Shown here: one piece after another, positions 22,301-32,408 of the stretch
How the letters are laid out: the number at the start of each line of letters is the position of its first letter
How positions within the stretch are numbered: the stretch's first letter is position 1
NCBI GenBank assembly: GCA_022457155.1
Contig: JAJGOT010000361.1
Coordinates: 620,001 to 684,000 of the forward strand
Length of the DNA: 64,000 nucleotides
Source of the DNA: Cladopsammia gracilis
Lineage: Eukaryota; Cnidaria; Anthozoa; Scleractinia; Dendrophylliidae
Direction: 5' to 3'
Made by a program: the position numbers and the translations under genes
The notes under the pieces: generated by a model
Told to the model about the DNA's origin: nothing
The model's input: the letters and a program-made list of their open reading frames with translations, nothing else
Database searches by the model: none

Positions 22301-25300
22301 TAACAATGATTTAAAATCAGTAGGCAAAACATGCCATGCCCTTTATAGACCAAAACGTTCAAAATGTTGACCTACTAGTTTCAGGTCCAAAAGATAAAAT
22401 TAAGAAAAATACACACATACCATTTAGTGTAGTACATACCTATATAGCTTTTATATACGGGATTATCACTCTTCCTTTTGTCTTGCTGAGGTATTGTGGT
22501 TGGAGACAAACTAAAAATGCCATTTTGGTGTACATATATGTTGTGGTTCAATTTTATCCTTGGTTCAAATTTTATTTTCCTTTGTTTAAAACTCATTATC
22601 ATACATTACCATAGCCAAAAACAAAGGAAAATAAAATTTGAACCAAGGATAAAATTGAACCACAACATATACACCTTCAGGAATCAAATTAGGTAAAGCC
22701 TATGGTAGCTCCATTCCAATTGGAGAGTTATAACATTTCACCTTATTACATTATGCGTTGAAATAGTTATTACATGTTACGTTCACTACTTTATTGCATT
22801 TTGCGTTAATTTTATTAATTTTGCGTTAGTGTAACATTTTGCGACGGTTCTAATCACATTTTGCGGTGTAACAGACGTTGGATTTTCTTACAAGAAACCT
22901 TCCTATTTTGTTCTTATCTAGAACAAATTACTTTGCTGTTTGTGGGTGATGTTTCCTTTTCTGGGCCCGTGAAGTATTACGTGGAACATGACTACCACAC
23001 ATATAATGATTCTTTCAATGAAGTGGCGCCATATATAAGACAAGCTGACATTGCAGTGGCCAATTTGGAATCTCCCTTTGTAAGCAAGGATGTGTATGGC
23101 TACAAGTTCAAAGGAGAGAAGACGATCATACTTGATGCAAGTCCAGACGCCGCCCCAGCGTTAAGGTAATGCCGTCGTTACATCATATCCACATGGATAA
23201 TTATTTCGACTTTTGATTTTGAACTGATGCTATGTAAAGCTAGTTCCAGATTGTACATTTTGAGAGTTTGTAAATACTATGGGTACTTCTTACAAGTGCT
23301 CACCACTTTGTTTGAAAGCCTTATTATGTCACTGTTCATCTATGCTTTTGAGATCTGGACTTACGCCTTTAATGACAAATACCTCTCTCAAATAGACAAG
23401 TTTTGCAAACTTGCTGTCAGATATGGTTATACAAGCAAATTTATATCCATTATGGACTTAATTAATTCTCGAGACAGACATATATGTGGAAAGATCACTT
23501 ACTGCACTTCATAAATATCCTCACGCTATAATGAAGCCGTTGAAAATATCATCTGTCAGACAATACTACCCTATGACAAGCTAAACATGACACAAGGAAT
23601 TGCTCGCTTATTACGGTGTTGCTATTTTGCAATTATTAGTAGTGCTCTTGGCTACAAGCCAAGCGCACGACTTATAAAATGGGTTCGAAAAACAAAAAAG
23701 TTGGGATTTTCAAGTGCTTTATAGCCTGTAGCGAAGTGACGAAACGAAACATATCCGAAGTAAAAGGAACTTACATTATTGTCGGATTTGGTGAGAGATC
23801 CATTCGATAACGATTTCGTTTTCTTTCTTTTCGAGCAACAGATAAATGGAAGTAATATAAAAGTTAAAGTTGGCCTTGCATGTACGAGTGATTGCATGCG
23901 AAAGACTGATTAAAGGTTTCAAATGACGTACAGTGTAGTAACGTGATTGACGGATCACCTAGTGTGACCGGAAAAGCGACTGTACATGTAAAACAAATCA
24001 TAACAATATATTGAATTAATTCTCGTACCTAAGGGGCACTTACAAGACCCTTAAAGCTTCCGGCTTAAAGCACGACTTTACTACTCGAAGAGTTCTTGTT
24101 ATTTAAAGAACTTGACCCACCCAGTTTGCATTGCGCGCCTACGTTGGTTCATCCACCATTTTTAGAACCCCCCAAAGTCCATACTGTATTGAAGATGAGA
24201 AATTCATTCGTGCAAAAGGTGATATGCTTGCTCAAATATGGAATAGAGGCGTATCCTTACAATACGAGAAGCGCGCAACGCAAACCGGGTGGGTCAGACT
24301 CTTTAATTATTTCATAACCGCTATTATGGGTTGCCCGGATAGCAAATATACATCATGAGTAAATGGGGAGGTAGACGTGCCCACAAGTCGAACTCAAGAA
24401 TTTTTTTTCCATTTGGTGGAAACCGTGAGAGAGCTGGAAGAGACTACCCATGGCCAGATCGAAAATGACAAGCAAAGGACATTGAGAAAGTCTGACTGGG
24501 GAGGCTAAGTGCCTGTTACTTCACAAATAATGTGCTGGGAAGGGGGTGTAAAAATGTGATTTTTGGTTCACAAGGACAATTTTCATTCCAAGTTTTGCAG
24601 GATTTGATGCAGTAACAGTCGCCAACAATCATTTCAACGACTTTGGTTCTAAAGGTGCTAACTTTACTGCTAAAGTTCTAAAAAAGATAGGAATGAAATA
24701 TTTTGGCATCAGTTATGGAAAGTACGACACATCGCAGGTATTGTGGCTGTTCCGAAGACCGTTTAAATATTTTCTTGTTTTTTGAATGACTAAAAGAGTT
24801 GTAACTTGTGACATATAAAATTAATGCACGCATGGTCCAAACAAACCTTTCCTTCGCATTAACAACAGAGGCCGGCATTAACTTATTTGAACGTTTAGTC
24901 AGGAGTGTATCGGTGTTAAGGATGCGATTAAATGAGATGAGATTTTTAACACTGAAACAATATCTCGTGCAACCTGAAGTCTTGCAGTAAATAAGTCAAT
25001 TTTAGTCCATGGCATCTCTTAACCGAGCACGGTGACTCATGTTCTTTATTACATTTTTCAAAACAACGCTTGGTAAGGAGCAATAGGCCGTCAACTATTT
25101 CTGAGGAATCACCTTAATCGGCGCAAAAACATAGAACGAAATTTACTTCTCGCAACAATCGTTGGAATAGTACGTTGTACAGTATGTGATACTAGCAATT
25201 TTAACTTCATGCAACTTGTGTTGTAAATTTGCAACGATACGTACTCCGTTTCGATCGAAGGAGAATCGAGTAAAGTGGTCTCACTTAATTAATCTCATAC

Positions 25301-28300
25301 TGCTTTCTCTATATTGTTGCAGGAACCACTTATTCTGGAAGCAAAAGGAATAAAAATTGGATTTCTTGGTTACTGTGACTACCCATCTATTAATCAGAAC
25401 TGCACCGAAATGAGAATGCTGTTCAACTCTGGGCCTGCAATTTATCGGGCTGACATTGCCACTAGAGACGTTAACAAGCTAAAGAAGGTTTAACTGTTTT
25501 ATACACATTTTTATATCTTTTTCTTTATGTAGGTTAGTACTTAGTGCCACTATGTGTCCATCTTAGAAAAGAGTTCCTATGTACGATAGATGTTAATTAG
25601 TTACGAGGAACGTGCAGGTCGGGCATGACCTGAGAAAAAGATCTTGAAGGAGGAGGCCTGGCCTGACTTTTAAGAACGCTGCATTTCAACATCGAGCACA
25701 AAGAGCCCTGTGGTACTATCAAGCGTCTGCAGATATCTACGTTTCGAGTACTTTTCGAATATTTGTTAACAATGGTGAAATAAACTATTTTATTTTGTGC
25801 ATTCTCAGTATATGATGGAATAACAGCTTCAATTTATAATCCACTTTTTTATGCTTTTAAGGCGACTTCGTTTTTCTGCATTACTCTTGAAACTAGGGAA
25901 ATAAACTGTACAAATTGGAGGATGATCGTCACAATCCAATTCTAACTGTTTAACATTTTGATAACCACGATCCCCAGAGAACACTAACATCAAAATTTTT
26001 ACTCTTAAAGGCTAATGTCGGAATCATTGTCGTCTTCATCCACTTTGGACAAGAACTTTACAGAAGACCACTTCCCTATCAGGTTCATATAACTGAACAT
26101 CTAATGTCCCTTGGTGTGCATGTGATCATTGGGGCACATCCACACGTGCTTCAGCCACATTGTGTCCGTGACAACAAGCTCGTGGCTTACAGTTTGGGGA
26201 ATTTCTTGTTCTACCCGAAACCACCATTGAGTGGAAGCAAGCCGGTAATATTCGATACAATTTAAATTACAATGGCTGCGGCCGCACTAGAGTTGTTAAC
26301 CGGGTTATTTCCTGAATTAATCAATCAAAATTAACTGCTTTAACAAAATTCCTGATGCGGCCGCGTATTTTTGGTGTTCGCCGTTGGCAATTGTTTTTCA
26401 AAACAGAATAACAGCGCTAGAGAATTGAAACCTCTCTGTATACACCTGATTGAAGAAACGTTGTCACGATACGACACGATGGAATGCTGGGAACACGACA
26501 GATAGGACTTGTTAACATTTTATTAACCGATATTTAAGATCTATGCCTTCCTGAAAGAATCAGAGGTTGATTTTGGGCAAACTCACTGTTATAATAATAG
26601 GACAATCATATGACTTTTGGAGGGCATATAGTTTATTTGTGGCCCGAGTAGCATCATTTGCGCCCGAGCGGAGCGAGGGTGCAAATGATGCAACGAGCGA
26701 CACAAATAAACTATATGCCCTCCAAAAGTCATGTGATTATCATTATTATCAATACACAAGGCCAAATCGTACAAATTCATTTAATAAGAAAAAAATGTTT
26801 AACAGAAACAGGGCCATTAATACGTTTGCAGCCGGTCAAATTCAATATCGCCCGCCACTCACGCATGTTTTCTCGAAGGCAGTTTCTTATTTCGCTGCGT
26901 ATATTGATAATAATGTTTAATTTTTCTCAGAACACAAGAAGTTTTCCCTACTTCCCAGAAACCTTTCGGTCGTATATCGTTCATGATTTATACTTTACAT
27001 CCGACAACGTTTCTTCCTTCAGTCAGGTGTATCTAATCCATTTTTCTAAATCATGAAGTGTTTGCCTGCGATATCTTTAACTGTTGTGTCAGTGTACTAT
27101 AGTATCTTTCAACAAAACTGGTCAATTATCTTAGCTTAGATCACTATGCATAAAAGGCAAATAAACAAGCAAAGGTGGGGTATTAGAAAAATAGAAAGAG
27201 ATGCCTGATCCGTATTTTCGTTTCTTTTTTTAGGAAATATATGGAAGACTAGGAAGGAAACCTAATAAACTCCTAATAGAGTCATATGAACACTTTGCTC
27301 TTGGAAACATGGAAAACCTGAAAATGACTCAGATGCTTAAAGTAACTTTGTCAAGGTGAGGCGAGTGTTCAGCTTGTTCTTGAATATTATCCAACATTGA
27401 CGTTAACTCTCGGACGTACACGTAAGGGTTATTGACCAGGAGCGAGAGGATATGTGATATATTCCCCTCGTGGCGTACCCGAGGGCGTAGCCCGAGGGAA
27501 CGCCACGAGAGGAATATATCACATATCCACGAGGGACTGGTCAATAACATGCTTATTTTCCACCTTGTGAGGTTTTCTCAACCTCGTTCCCAGGGCTTTT
27601 CCCTTCGAGAGAGGGCATTGGGATCAGGGCACATTACGAAGCGAGACGGTAAACATGTTTTGCTTTTGCCAAATTTGCATTGAGCACGTTGCTTCGTTAT
27701 GAGTAGAAGGAGAGAAAGAGAAGAAAATGTATGAAGAGTACTCGTGGTCTCGCCATGGACCAACTGCCCGCCTTCATCTTTCGAAGGTCAATGGAGTGGT
27801 AGCGGTGTGTTTTCCAAGGGAAAGCGGCAGAAACATATTCAGGTTCAAGCGTAAAACGAGGCGTCATACATTATTGAAGACCCGAAACCTGAATCGAGGT
27901 ACGATACCATCGATTAATATTATTAACATTTCGCATTTTGGTCGCGACCGGCAAGTTAATTACGTAGGAATATGATTGATGAAGTTGTCTTTTTTTGTAA
28001 ACAAAAAATATTGACCGATGCTAGAGCGTTTTCCTTGTTACGCCCTATTTTGTCTTCCCGTTTGTGTTATTCTATTATGAGAGGAATAAGTCGAGGGGAC
28101 TAAGGCGAGGGGAATATGTCGAGGGGACTATGGCGAGGGGAATATGTTGGGGGGAATATGTTGAGGGGAATATGTTGAGGGGAATATATAATCCTTTGTT
28201 TTGCTATTGTTATCAGCTATTGTTTTCAGCCCCGCCTCTCCCCTGTTACAATCAAAGCCGCACCCAGCTTTTCAGACACTGTAATGAACGGGGTTATGTG

Positions 28301-29808
28301 ATATATTCCCCTGAAAAGAACAAAGAAAACCGAGCTAGGTGGAAAATAAGCTAACTTATATCCCCACCGTGGTACAAGGAGCAGGGGCGTTGTTGCACCC
28401 ACTCCGCATCCCCTTGGGTTTGTGCGGTGTTACAATATTTCGAAAATGTTGGTAGTTTCTTGGTGTTGCGGATGCTGTGATCACCAAATGACGTAAAACA
28501 AAAGATTCAAAAGACACTGAGCAATACCCACACCACAACACAAAAGCTAAACAACAATGGCTTCCGCAACACCAGGAAACACTCAAAATATTTTACATGT
28601 GCTGTACAAGATAAGGTAAATATTATGGGTTGCAGCACTGCTGGGAATCCGTAACATCATCCAAACTGGCCGACAATATGGCCGCCACCTTGGATTTTAC
28701 TAAAAATTCAACTTTATCACGAAAATGCGGAAATTGCAATATTTTTTGCTATAATTGCAAAATATGATACAATTAAACATTCTGCTGCTTTTGGTAGCAT
28801 TTATATGCTTTTTCACCGAAAAAAGGTGAAAAACACGCATTTTATTCAAAAATGGCTATATCTCATGGTTCTTATGACGTCATATCTTACTACCATAGCA
28901 ACCGGTTGTCGCCAAACTGTGCCAAAATGTGTCAAAAGGATAATCGAACAGCTACTGAAGACGGCAAATGCCAACAATAAATGCTCTTGAAAAAATCCGA
29001 GAAAAACTTAAAGAGGGGGTTGGCATCCACCCCCTTGTACGTCCGAGGGTTATATGCCCAAAGCGCGCGCTGTTTTGCACAAATAAGCTAATTTTGAAAA
29101 CAAGTCAAACACAATACTTGAATAAAACCTGAAATAGGTGTGAAAAACGTACTGACAGTAAGCAAACAAAACATGGAAAGAGAGGCCCAAAAAGTCAAAA
29201 AATGTGGAAGTTAGGTGCTTTAAACTGAACGTGTTTCACTTTGAGCTATCACCTTATCGTGGGGGTGAAGCTTTTGTTTCTCATCAATCATAAGAGCTAT
29301 GCCGGTAGTGCCTTGATCCTTGGTAGGTCTAACCTTGCTGTCATGATCGTCATGCCTGACGAAGAGTAGCTCCCCGGTAGATAGGCGATGACGGTATAAT
29401 CGCCCGTCCAAAGAACTAATTACAGAAACCTTATAAGAGGCCTTATGTGCCATCAGTTAAGAAAGCGAAGTTAAATAGAAAATGAGGGTAACCTCTTATT
29501 TTTTGATCCCATCTCTAGTTTTAGATCTGTGTGGATGTCACAGAAAATGACAAAATTAAAGGAATACCTCTTTCAATTGATCGTCATGATATTGCATTGT
29601 TTTTAATTTCAGCGATGGTGTGATAGGAGCTAAATATCTACCTGTGAAAATCGCATTTGATCAAAAAACCAAACGACTTCACCCAGAGCCCATAAAGAAC
29701 GCTAAATGGATTAGTGTTTGTGAAAAGGAGGATACACAATGTGAGAAAAGTTGCAAGAATTCAAAAAGGAGAAGACGACTGCGTAATGTGACTCAATTTG
29801 GCCCATGA
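18455..29808 (+). CDS. pgsAA: CapA/PgsAA-like poly-gamma-glutamate synthesis protein, copy B (seven exons)
   Basis: Exons 18455-18512, 22922-23165, 24593-24737, 25323-25487, 26011-26244, 27234-27355 and 29613-29808 join into one 1164-nt frame (387 aa), every intron being GT-AG. Residues 1-19 are a hydrophobic signal-like leader. The PGA_cap metallophosphatase core follows: FVGD (26-29), NLE (67-69), NNH (112-114), HFGQE (215-219), HPHV (247-250) and YSLGNF. The tail is cysteine-rich and ends with a run of arginines. In bacteria CapA/PgsAA works at the membrane in poly-gamma-glutamate synthesis. In cnidarians a homologue is linked to the polyanion that loads nematocysts. I infer a secretory-pathway or nematocyst-vesicle role. 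All metal-site motifs are intact, so it is probably functional. Confidence 0.88.
18745..18882 (+). other. Exon-like block conserved with copy C intron 1 (38285-38395)
   Basis: After TTTAG, the stretch GGATTCCAAGGCTCC is preserved in both genes with phase-1 compatible reading (GFQGS). The frame then reaches a stop in B (TGA at 18880-18882) and earlier in C (TGA near 38365), and exon 1 joins exon 2 perfectly without it. It is either an ancestral or alternative exon now decayed, or merely duplicated intron. Confidence 0.4.
18943..19368. repeat. 425-bp compound trinucleotide/hexanucleotide microsatellite
   Basis: All in one triplet phase: (CTA)n, then (CCACTA)n, (CCGCTA)n, (CGCGAC)n, (TGCGAC)n, (TGCTAC)n, (TGC)n and (CTA)n again. 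On the - strand it leaves a 202-codon open frame of valine/alanine only, which I do not consider a gene. Confidence 0.95.
19476..19985. mobile_element. TTAA-flanked G-tract MITE, piggyBac-like (family 1)
   Basis: TTAA at 19472-19475 and 19986-19989 bracket the ends CCCTCGGACG and CGTCCGAGGG. TTAA targets with CCC...GGG tips are typical of piggyBac. Poly-G and poly-C tracts lie just inside the ends, and a CCAAAATGGCCGCC motif lies within. No transposase frame. Relatives: 27407-29049, 44707-45275 and 63421-63441. Confidence 0.85.
20641..21581. mobile_element. TTAA-type G-tract MITE (family 2)
   Basis: TTAA (20637-20640) then CCCTTCTCAGACTGGG; at the right end CCCAGTCTGAATAGGG then TTAT. A run of G's lies inside the left end, G and C runs inside the right end. 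The interior has CCATCTTGGATCCG repeated and a GGTTGCCATGGCAAC palindrome. It has the same architecture as family 1 with different tips, and no ORF. Confidence 0.8.
22050..22241. mobile_element. Small MITE with CAGGGGCG/CGCCCCTG ends
   Basis: Ends CAGGGGCGAATCTAGG and CCTGGATCCGCCCCTG are inverted. AGCTG flanks both sides and may be the target duplication. A C-tract lies inside. It resembles short hAT-type MITEs, but the duplication is shorter than the usual 8 bp. Confidence 0.65.
22535..22671. repeat. Near-perfect hairpin, about 50-bp arms
   Basis: The arm containing TTGTGGTTCAATTTTATCC and TTCAAATTTTATTTTCC is repeated inverted after a spacer of about 30 bases. It lies 250 bases upstream of exon 2 of copy B and could fold in the pre-mRNA. 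Confidence 0.85.
22922..23165 (+). CDS. pgsAA: Copy B exon 2 (GD and NLE motifs)
   Basis: Acceptor TTATCTAG, donor AAG/GTAATG, 244 nt, exactly as in copy C. It encodes LLFVGDVSFSGP and VANLESPFV, the first two metallophosphatase blocks. Confidence 0.9.
23227..23600 (+). mobile_element. LINE reverse-transcriptase C-terminal fragment in intron 2 of copy B
   Basis: The 95-codon frame (23227-23514) reads KASSRLYILRVCKYYG, SLIMSLFIYAFEIWTYAF, LSQIDKFCKLAVRYGYTSK and INSRDRH. This is the thumb/C-terminal region typical of CR1/L2-like LINEs in cnidarians. It has no RT core, so it is a dead fragment. Confidence 0.75.
23645..24090. repeat. Shorter copy of the dispersed repeat at 6500-7130
   Basis: Begins AGCCAAGCGCACGACTTATA and ends near GCACGACTTTACTACTCG. 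It lacks about 100 bases of the other copy. Located in intron 2 of gene B. Confidence 0.6.
24593..24737 (+). CDS. pgsAA: Copy B exon 3 (NNH motif)
   Basis: The acceptor is TTCCAAG at 24592, not the nearer GCAG at 24600, because only the former keeps the frame. That frame reads FAGFDAVTVANNH, matching the family block AGFD...NNH. Ends in phase 0 at CAG/GTATTG. Confidence 0.88.
25323..25487 (+). CDS. pgsAA: Copy B exon 4
   Basis: 165 nt, phase 0 at both ends, after TTGTTGCAG and before GTTTAA. Encodes GFLGYCD and a two-cysteine loop (YCDYPSINQNC) characteristic of these paralogues. Confidence 0.9.
26011..26244 (+). CDS. pgsAA: Copy B exon 5 (HFGQE, HPHV, YSLGNF motifs)
   Basis: 234 nt, acceptor CTTAAAG, donor CCG/GTAATA. 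Carries the metal-binding histidines of HFGQE and GAHPHV and the YSLGNF block, the most diagnostic part of the PGA_cap fold. Confidence 0.92.
26591..26750. mobile_element. Foldback MITE in copy B intron 5
   Basis: Arms of about 70 bases (GACTTTTGGAGGGCATATAG and inverse) meet in a centre with GCCCGAGCGGAGCGAGGGT. There is no coding content. Confidence 0.85.
27234..27355 (+). CDS. pgsAA: Copy B exon 6
   Basis: 122 nt after TTTTTTTAG, before AAG/GTGAGG. Encodes IYGRLGRKPN...LKVTLS, homologous to the exon at 1127 (copy A), the broken one at 32717 (D) and 44465 (C). Confidence 0.9.
27428..27548. mobile_element. 121-bp foldback MITE
   Basis: GTTATTGACCAG and CTGGTCAATAAC are the tips. The whole is one hairpin through GATATGTGATATATTCC and CCTCGTGGCGTACCCGAGGG. 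A related half lies at 11840-11900. Confidence 0.85.
27590..27930. repeat. Inverted copy of the dispersed repeat at 11080-11440
   Basis: The reverse complement matches 11080-11440, including the CGTGGTCTCGCCATG region. It starts with TTCCCAGGGCTTTTCCC. Non-coding. Confidence 0.55.
28083..28192 (+). repeat. Minisatellite of AGGGGAATATG-type units
   Basis: About six 16-17-base units alternate GAGGGGACTATGGC and GAGGGGAATATGTTG. Degenerate but clearly tandem. Confidence 0.85.
28451..28584. mobile_element. 134-bp hAT-like MITE, second copy
   Basis: Flanked by AAAATGTT (28443-28450) and AAAATATT (28585-28592), an 8-bp target duplication with one change. Undisturbed relatives at 19585 and 44800 show a single AAATATTT there. 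Tips and length are the same as at 12401-12534. Confidence 0.9.
29205..29465 (+). other. Conserved intron 6 block, copy B version
   Basis: Counterpart of 1340-1620: GTGTTTCACTTTGAGCT, CTGACGAAGAGTAGCTCC and AAGAGGCCTTATGTG. It directly precedes the short segment leading to exon 7. Confidence 0.5.
29613..29808 (+). CDS. pgsAA: Copy B exon 7 (C-terminus)
   Basis: Acceptor TTAATTTCAG; stop TGA at 29806-29808. The tail holds three clustered cysteines and a basic stretch (KRRRRLRN) longer than in copy A. Confidence 0.9.
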
Positions 29809-29829
29809 GAAGCCAGCTTGCTTCTCTAA

Positions 29830-30359
29830 AGCTGTGTTCACACTAGGCCGAAACATGATTAGTCTGATCACGAATGAAACATGTGTCATCATAAAAAGTG
29901 TTCACATCAGGCAGTGCATTGCGCGAATCATGATTGAAACATGATTAGTCTGATCATGATTGAAACTACCTCACGAGGTAGTTTCAATCATGATCAGACT
30001 GAACACATTCAAAATGGCGGATGGATGCGGAGAAGACACGAGTGTGCAAAAGAACCAAAATTGGAGCTTTTATGAAGCCAAATGTATAGTCGAAGTATGG
30101 GCAGACGAGGAAATACAACGACAATTAGCGGCAATTGGAAGGAAACAAACCATATGGGAGAACATTGCCGCAAAACTGAATGAGAATGGTTTTAAGCGTA
30201 CCGCATCGCAAAACAGCACAAATGATTCAACCATGCATGAAACGTGTTTGAAACCGACATCTGATGTGAACAATGCAAGAAGAAACACGTTTACGCGAAA
30301 CATGTTTCGTTGAAACATGTTTACTCTAAACATGTTTCGGCTTTAATGTGAACGCAGCT
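29830..30359 (+). mobile_element. PIF/Harbinger-like element in the 3' UTR of copy B
   Basis: Inserted 21 bases after the stop codon. TAA at 29827-29829 and 30360-30362 is the 3-bp target duplication. Tips AGCTGTGTTCACACTAGG and its inverted partner (ending ACGCAGCT) are imperfect inverted repeats. Copy C's UTR has no insertion at the matching place. The element carries its own frame (next entry) but no DDE transposase. Confidence 0.85.
29960..30313 (+). CDS. Myb/SANT-like (trihelix) fragment of the Harbinger-like element
   Basis: A 117-codon frame whose middle reads NWSFYEAKCIVEVWADEEIQ, then RKQTIWENIAAKLNENGFKR. This is the WxxxExxxLxxxW...IWxxIA...G pattern of the Myb/SANT-like protein that accompanies Harbinger transposases. 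It is shorter than a full partner protein and its tail runs into the inverted repeat, so it is probably a decayed remnant. Confidence 0.65.
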   Translation: MKLPHEVVSIMIRLNTFKMADGCGEDTSVQKNQNWSFYEAKCIVEVWADEEIQRQLAAIGRKQTIWENIAAKLNENGFKRTASQNSTNDSTMHETCLKPTSDVNNARRNTFTRNMFR

Positions 30360-30362
30360 TAA

Positions 30363-31185
30363 GAGAGATTTGGCCATGTTCAGAGGGCATGAACTGCGAA
30401 GAATTTGAAGATATCACAACCTTTGACAAACGGGAATGGAAGTTACCCTTGTTGCTTATCTTGGATTATCCAGCATTTAATGTGTCAAATAAATGTATAT
30501 TCATTTGATTTATTCTGGTGATGGGGATTCCTCACCGCGTATGTAAGGGTATATTTTGGGAATATTTTGAGATGCATTCTAAACTTTATTTATTCAGTCC
30601 AAGAGAGGTTTTGAGAGAGGGATTAAGCCCTAAACTGAAGAGCGGGATTAGGCCCTAAACTGAAAATACCCCCAGAATAAACAAAAGCTGTCGCTTACAG
30701 GCAGACAAGTAAGTAGCACATGGGTTGGAAGGGCGGGAAAAAATTCGAACCGAAAGTCGACAGCGAGGAAAGCAGAGAGAGAAATGAAGACATAAAAGGA
30801 CGAACAAACCACGGCGGACTGAACCGCCAGACCGGCACGAAAAGAGAGCGTGTAAAGTGATCTCAATTCTTATATGCGCTTTGAGGGCGACCGCTGACAA
30901 ATATAGTAATCTTTTTGCAGCGCTCTCCCTTGTGCTTATGCGGATTTAGATTGGGGTCAACTGTCGCAACAACCCATCTCGCAGATATTTATCACACCTC
31001 CGAAAATAACCCCCAAACTAAGCAAAAACCCCAAAAAACGAAACACCCAAAACCCAAAACCCAACACAAAAATCTAAAGAGGCAACACGAGACCAGGATT
31101 CGAAATGACCGTGAAGCTTTCCGGCAACGAAGCGCCCTCGGTCACGAAAAGCCAACAAAGAAATATCGTCGAGAGCGTCAACCCT
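30363..31185. other. Copy B 3' flank and intergenic DNA, no gene seen
   Basis: First homologous to the 3' flanks of A, C and D (to about 30500). It then contains a 25-base tandem (GGGATTAAGCCCTAAACTGA x 2) and an A/C-rich stretch near 31010-31080. No gene recognised. Confidence 0.5.
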
Positions 31186-31346
31186 TAAGGTTGATTTCCA
31201 CTGTCACGTAATTTTTACGTGCGTAGATGAAAATAAGAGACGATGTATGAACAGCTCGCGTAAACTTTTACGCAAACTGTTCATACATCGTCTCTTATTA
31301 TATTTACGCACGTAAAAATTACGCGACAGTGTAAATCCAGCCTTTA
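31186..31346. mobile_element. Foldback MITE with ACGTAATTTTTACGTGCG arms
   Basis: Tips TAAGGTTGATTTCCACTGTC and GACAGTGTAAATCCAGCC face each other. Arms of about 75 bases pair nearly fully around CGTAAACTTTTACG. Confidence 0.85.
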
Positions 31347-31748
31347 GGTGGCTGAACACAGTTTGCACGCGCTCTTCAATTTCAGCTGCTTACGTGAGTC
31401 AGCACGTGCAGAGTTTTGAGAAAAACAAACGTGGCGCCTATTCAGCGATCATTTTATTTTGCTCAGCGTGGATCGCTAAAGTTTTGTTTTTCGTCTTAAA
31501 ATCAAACAATTTGTTGTTCGTAAAAATGTTTGTTGAATCAATAGATAATTTATAGAACCATTGAAGAAATACACTGCCTTTTGGTAGTTTTTGTCTTTGG
31601 ATAGATAACCCAGTCAAATGCAACGCATGCGCAGTTGACCAAAAAATTGTGACTGGATATTTTAGCGACTTTCCTCGGAAATGTGCTGATTTCTACAGAA
31701 CCACTCGTTAGAATTTCACGAAATTTGGCACAATAATAGTTTTTTTTT

Positions 31749-32408
31749 GTGTTTGGGACTGAATGCAAAATTATAGGACCCCGAGACTCCAGCCAAAGCC
31801 CCACGCAAACAGGACAGCACATAACCAAAGCCCAACAGGACCGCAAATTGCAAGATTGCAAAAATACAGAACCACGGTACAATAGAGATGAGACCCAAAC
31901 CCGAGAGGGCAATAAGACAGAAGAAACAGGGAAGTATAAATTGCATGGAAGATAAAGGGGAAAGAAAGGGATGTAAGCGCTGTTCCCCTGACGAGAATGA
32001 CAGACCTTCTGAGCAGATAAATTTATTTTCATATTATCAATCTATGTTGTTTATTAATAAGTTTGTTTTGTTTGTTTTCAATCAAAACTATTATTGCGTT
32101 TTTTTTAACTCCTTCTTCAATTCATCTTCTTGCGTTTCTACATTTCTCCTTCACTTGGGGGCCTGTAGTTGCGCTTACATCCCTTTCTTTCCCCTTTATC
32201 TTCCATGCAATTTATATTTCCCTGTTCCTTCTGTCTTACTGTCCTCTCGGTCTCGGGTTAGGATCTCATCTCCATTGTACCGTGGTTCTGTATTTTTGCA
32301 ATCTTGCAATTTGCGGTCCTGTTGGGCTTTGGTTATGTGCTGTCCTGTTTCCGTGGGGCTTTGGCTGGAGTCTCGGGGTCCTATAATTTTGCATTCAGTC
32401 CCAAACAC
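31749..32408. mobile_element. Large inverted repeat, 232/238-bp arms
   Basis: From GTGTTTGGGACTGAATGC to its inverse at 32408. Arms 31749-31980 and 32171-32408 match at about 95 percent around 190 bases of unrelated spacer. Frames of 160-188 codons on both strands are mirror images of each other and show no domain. Confidence 0.9.

Larger units (their letters stand above)
18513..22921 (+). other. Copy B intron 1 (4.4 kb), transposon-loaded
   Basis: Contains a former exon-like block (18745-18882), a giant trinucleotide microsatellite, two TTAA-type MITEs, a CAGGGGCG-type MITE and a long hairpin. The matching intron in copy C is only 608 nt, so almost all extra length is inserted repeats. Confidence 0.8.
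27407..29049. mobile_element. TTAA G-tract MITE of family 1 in copy B intron 6, split by nested insertions
   Basis: The left tip CTCTCGGACGTACACG follows TTAA at 27403-27406. The right tip CTTGTACGTCCGAGGG ends at 29049 and is followed by TTAT. Interior homology resumes at 28356 (CACCGTGGTACAAGG). The 0.9 kb between is foreign: a foldback (27428-27548), a dispersed repeat (27590-27930), a minisatellite, and further right a hAT-like MITE (28451-28584). Confidence 0.7.
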
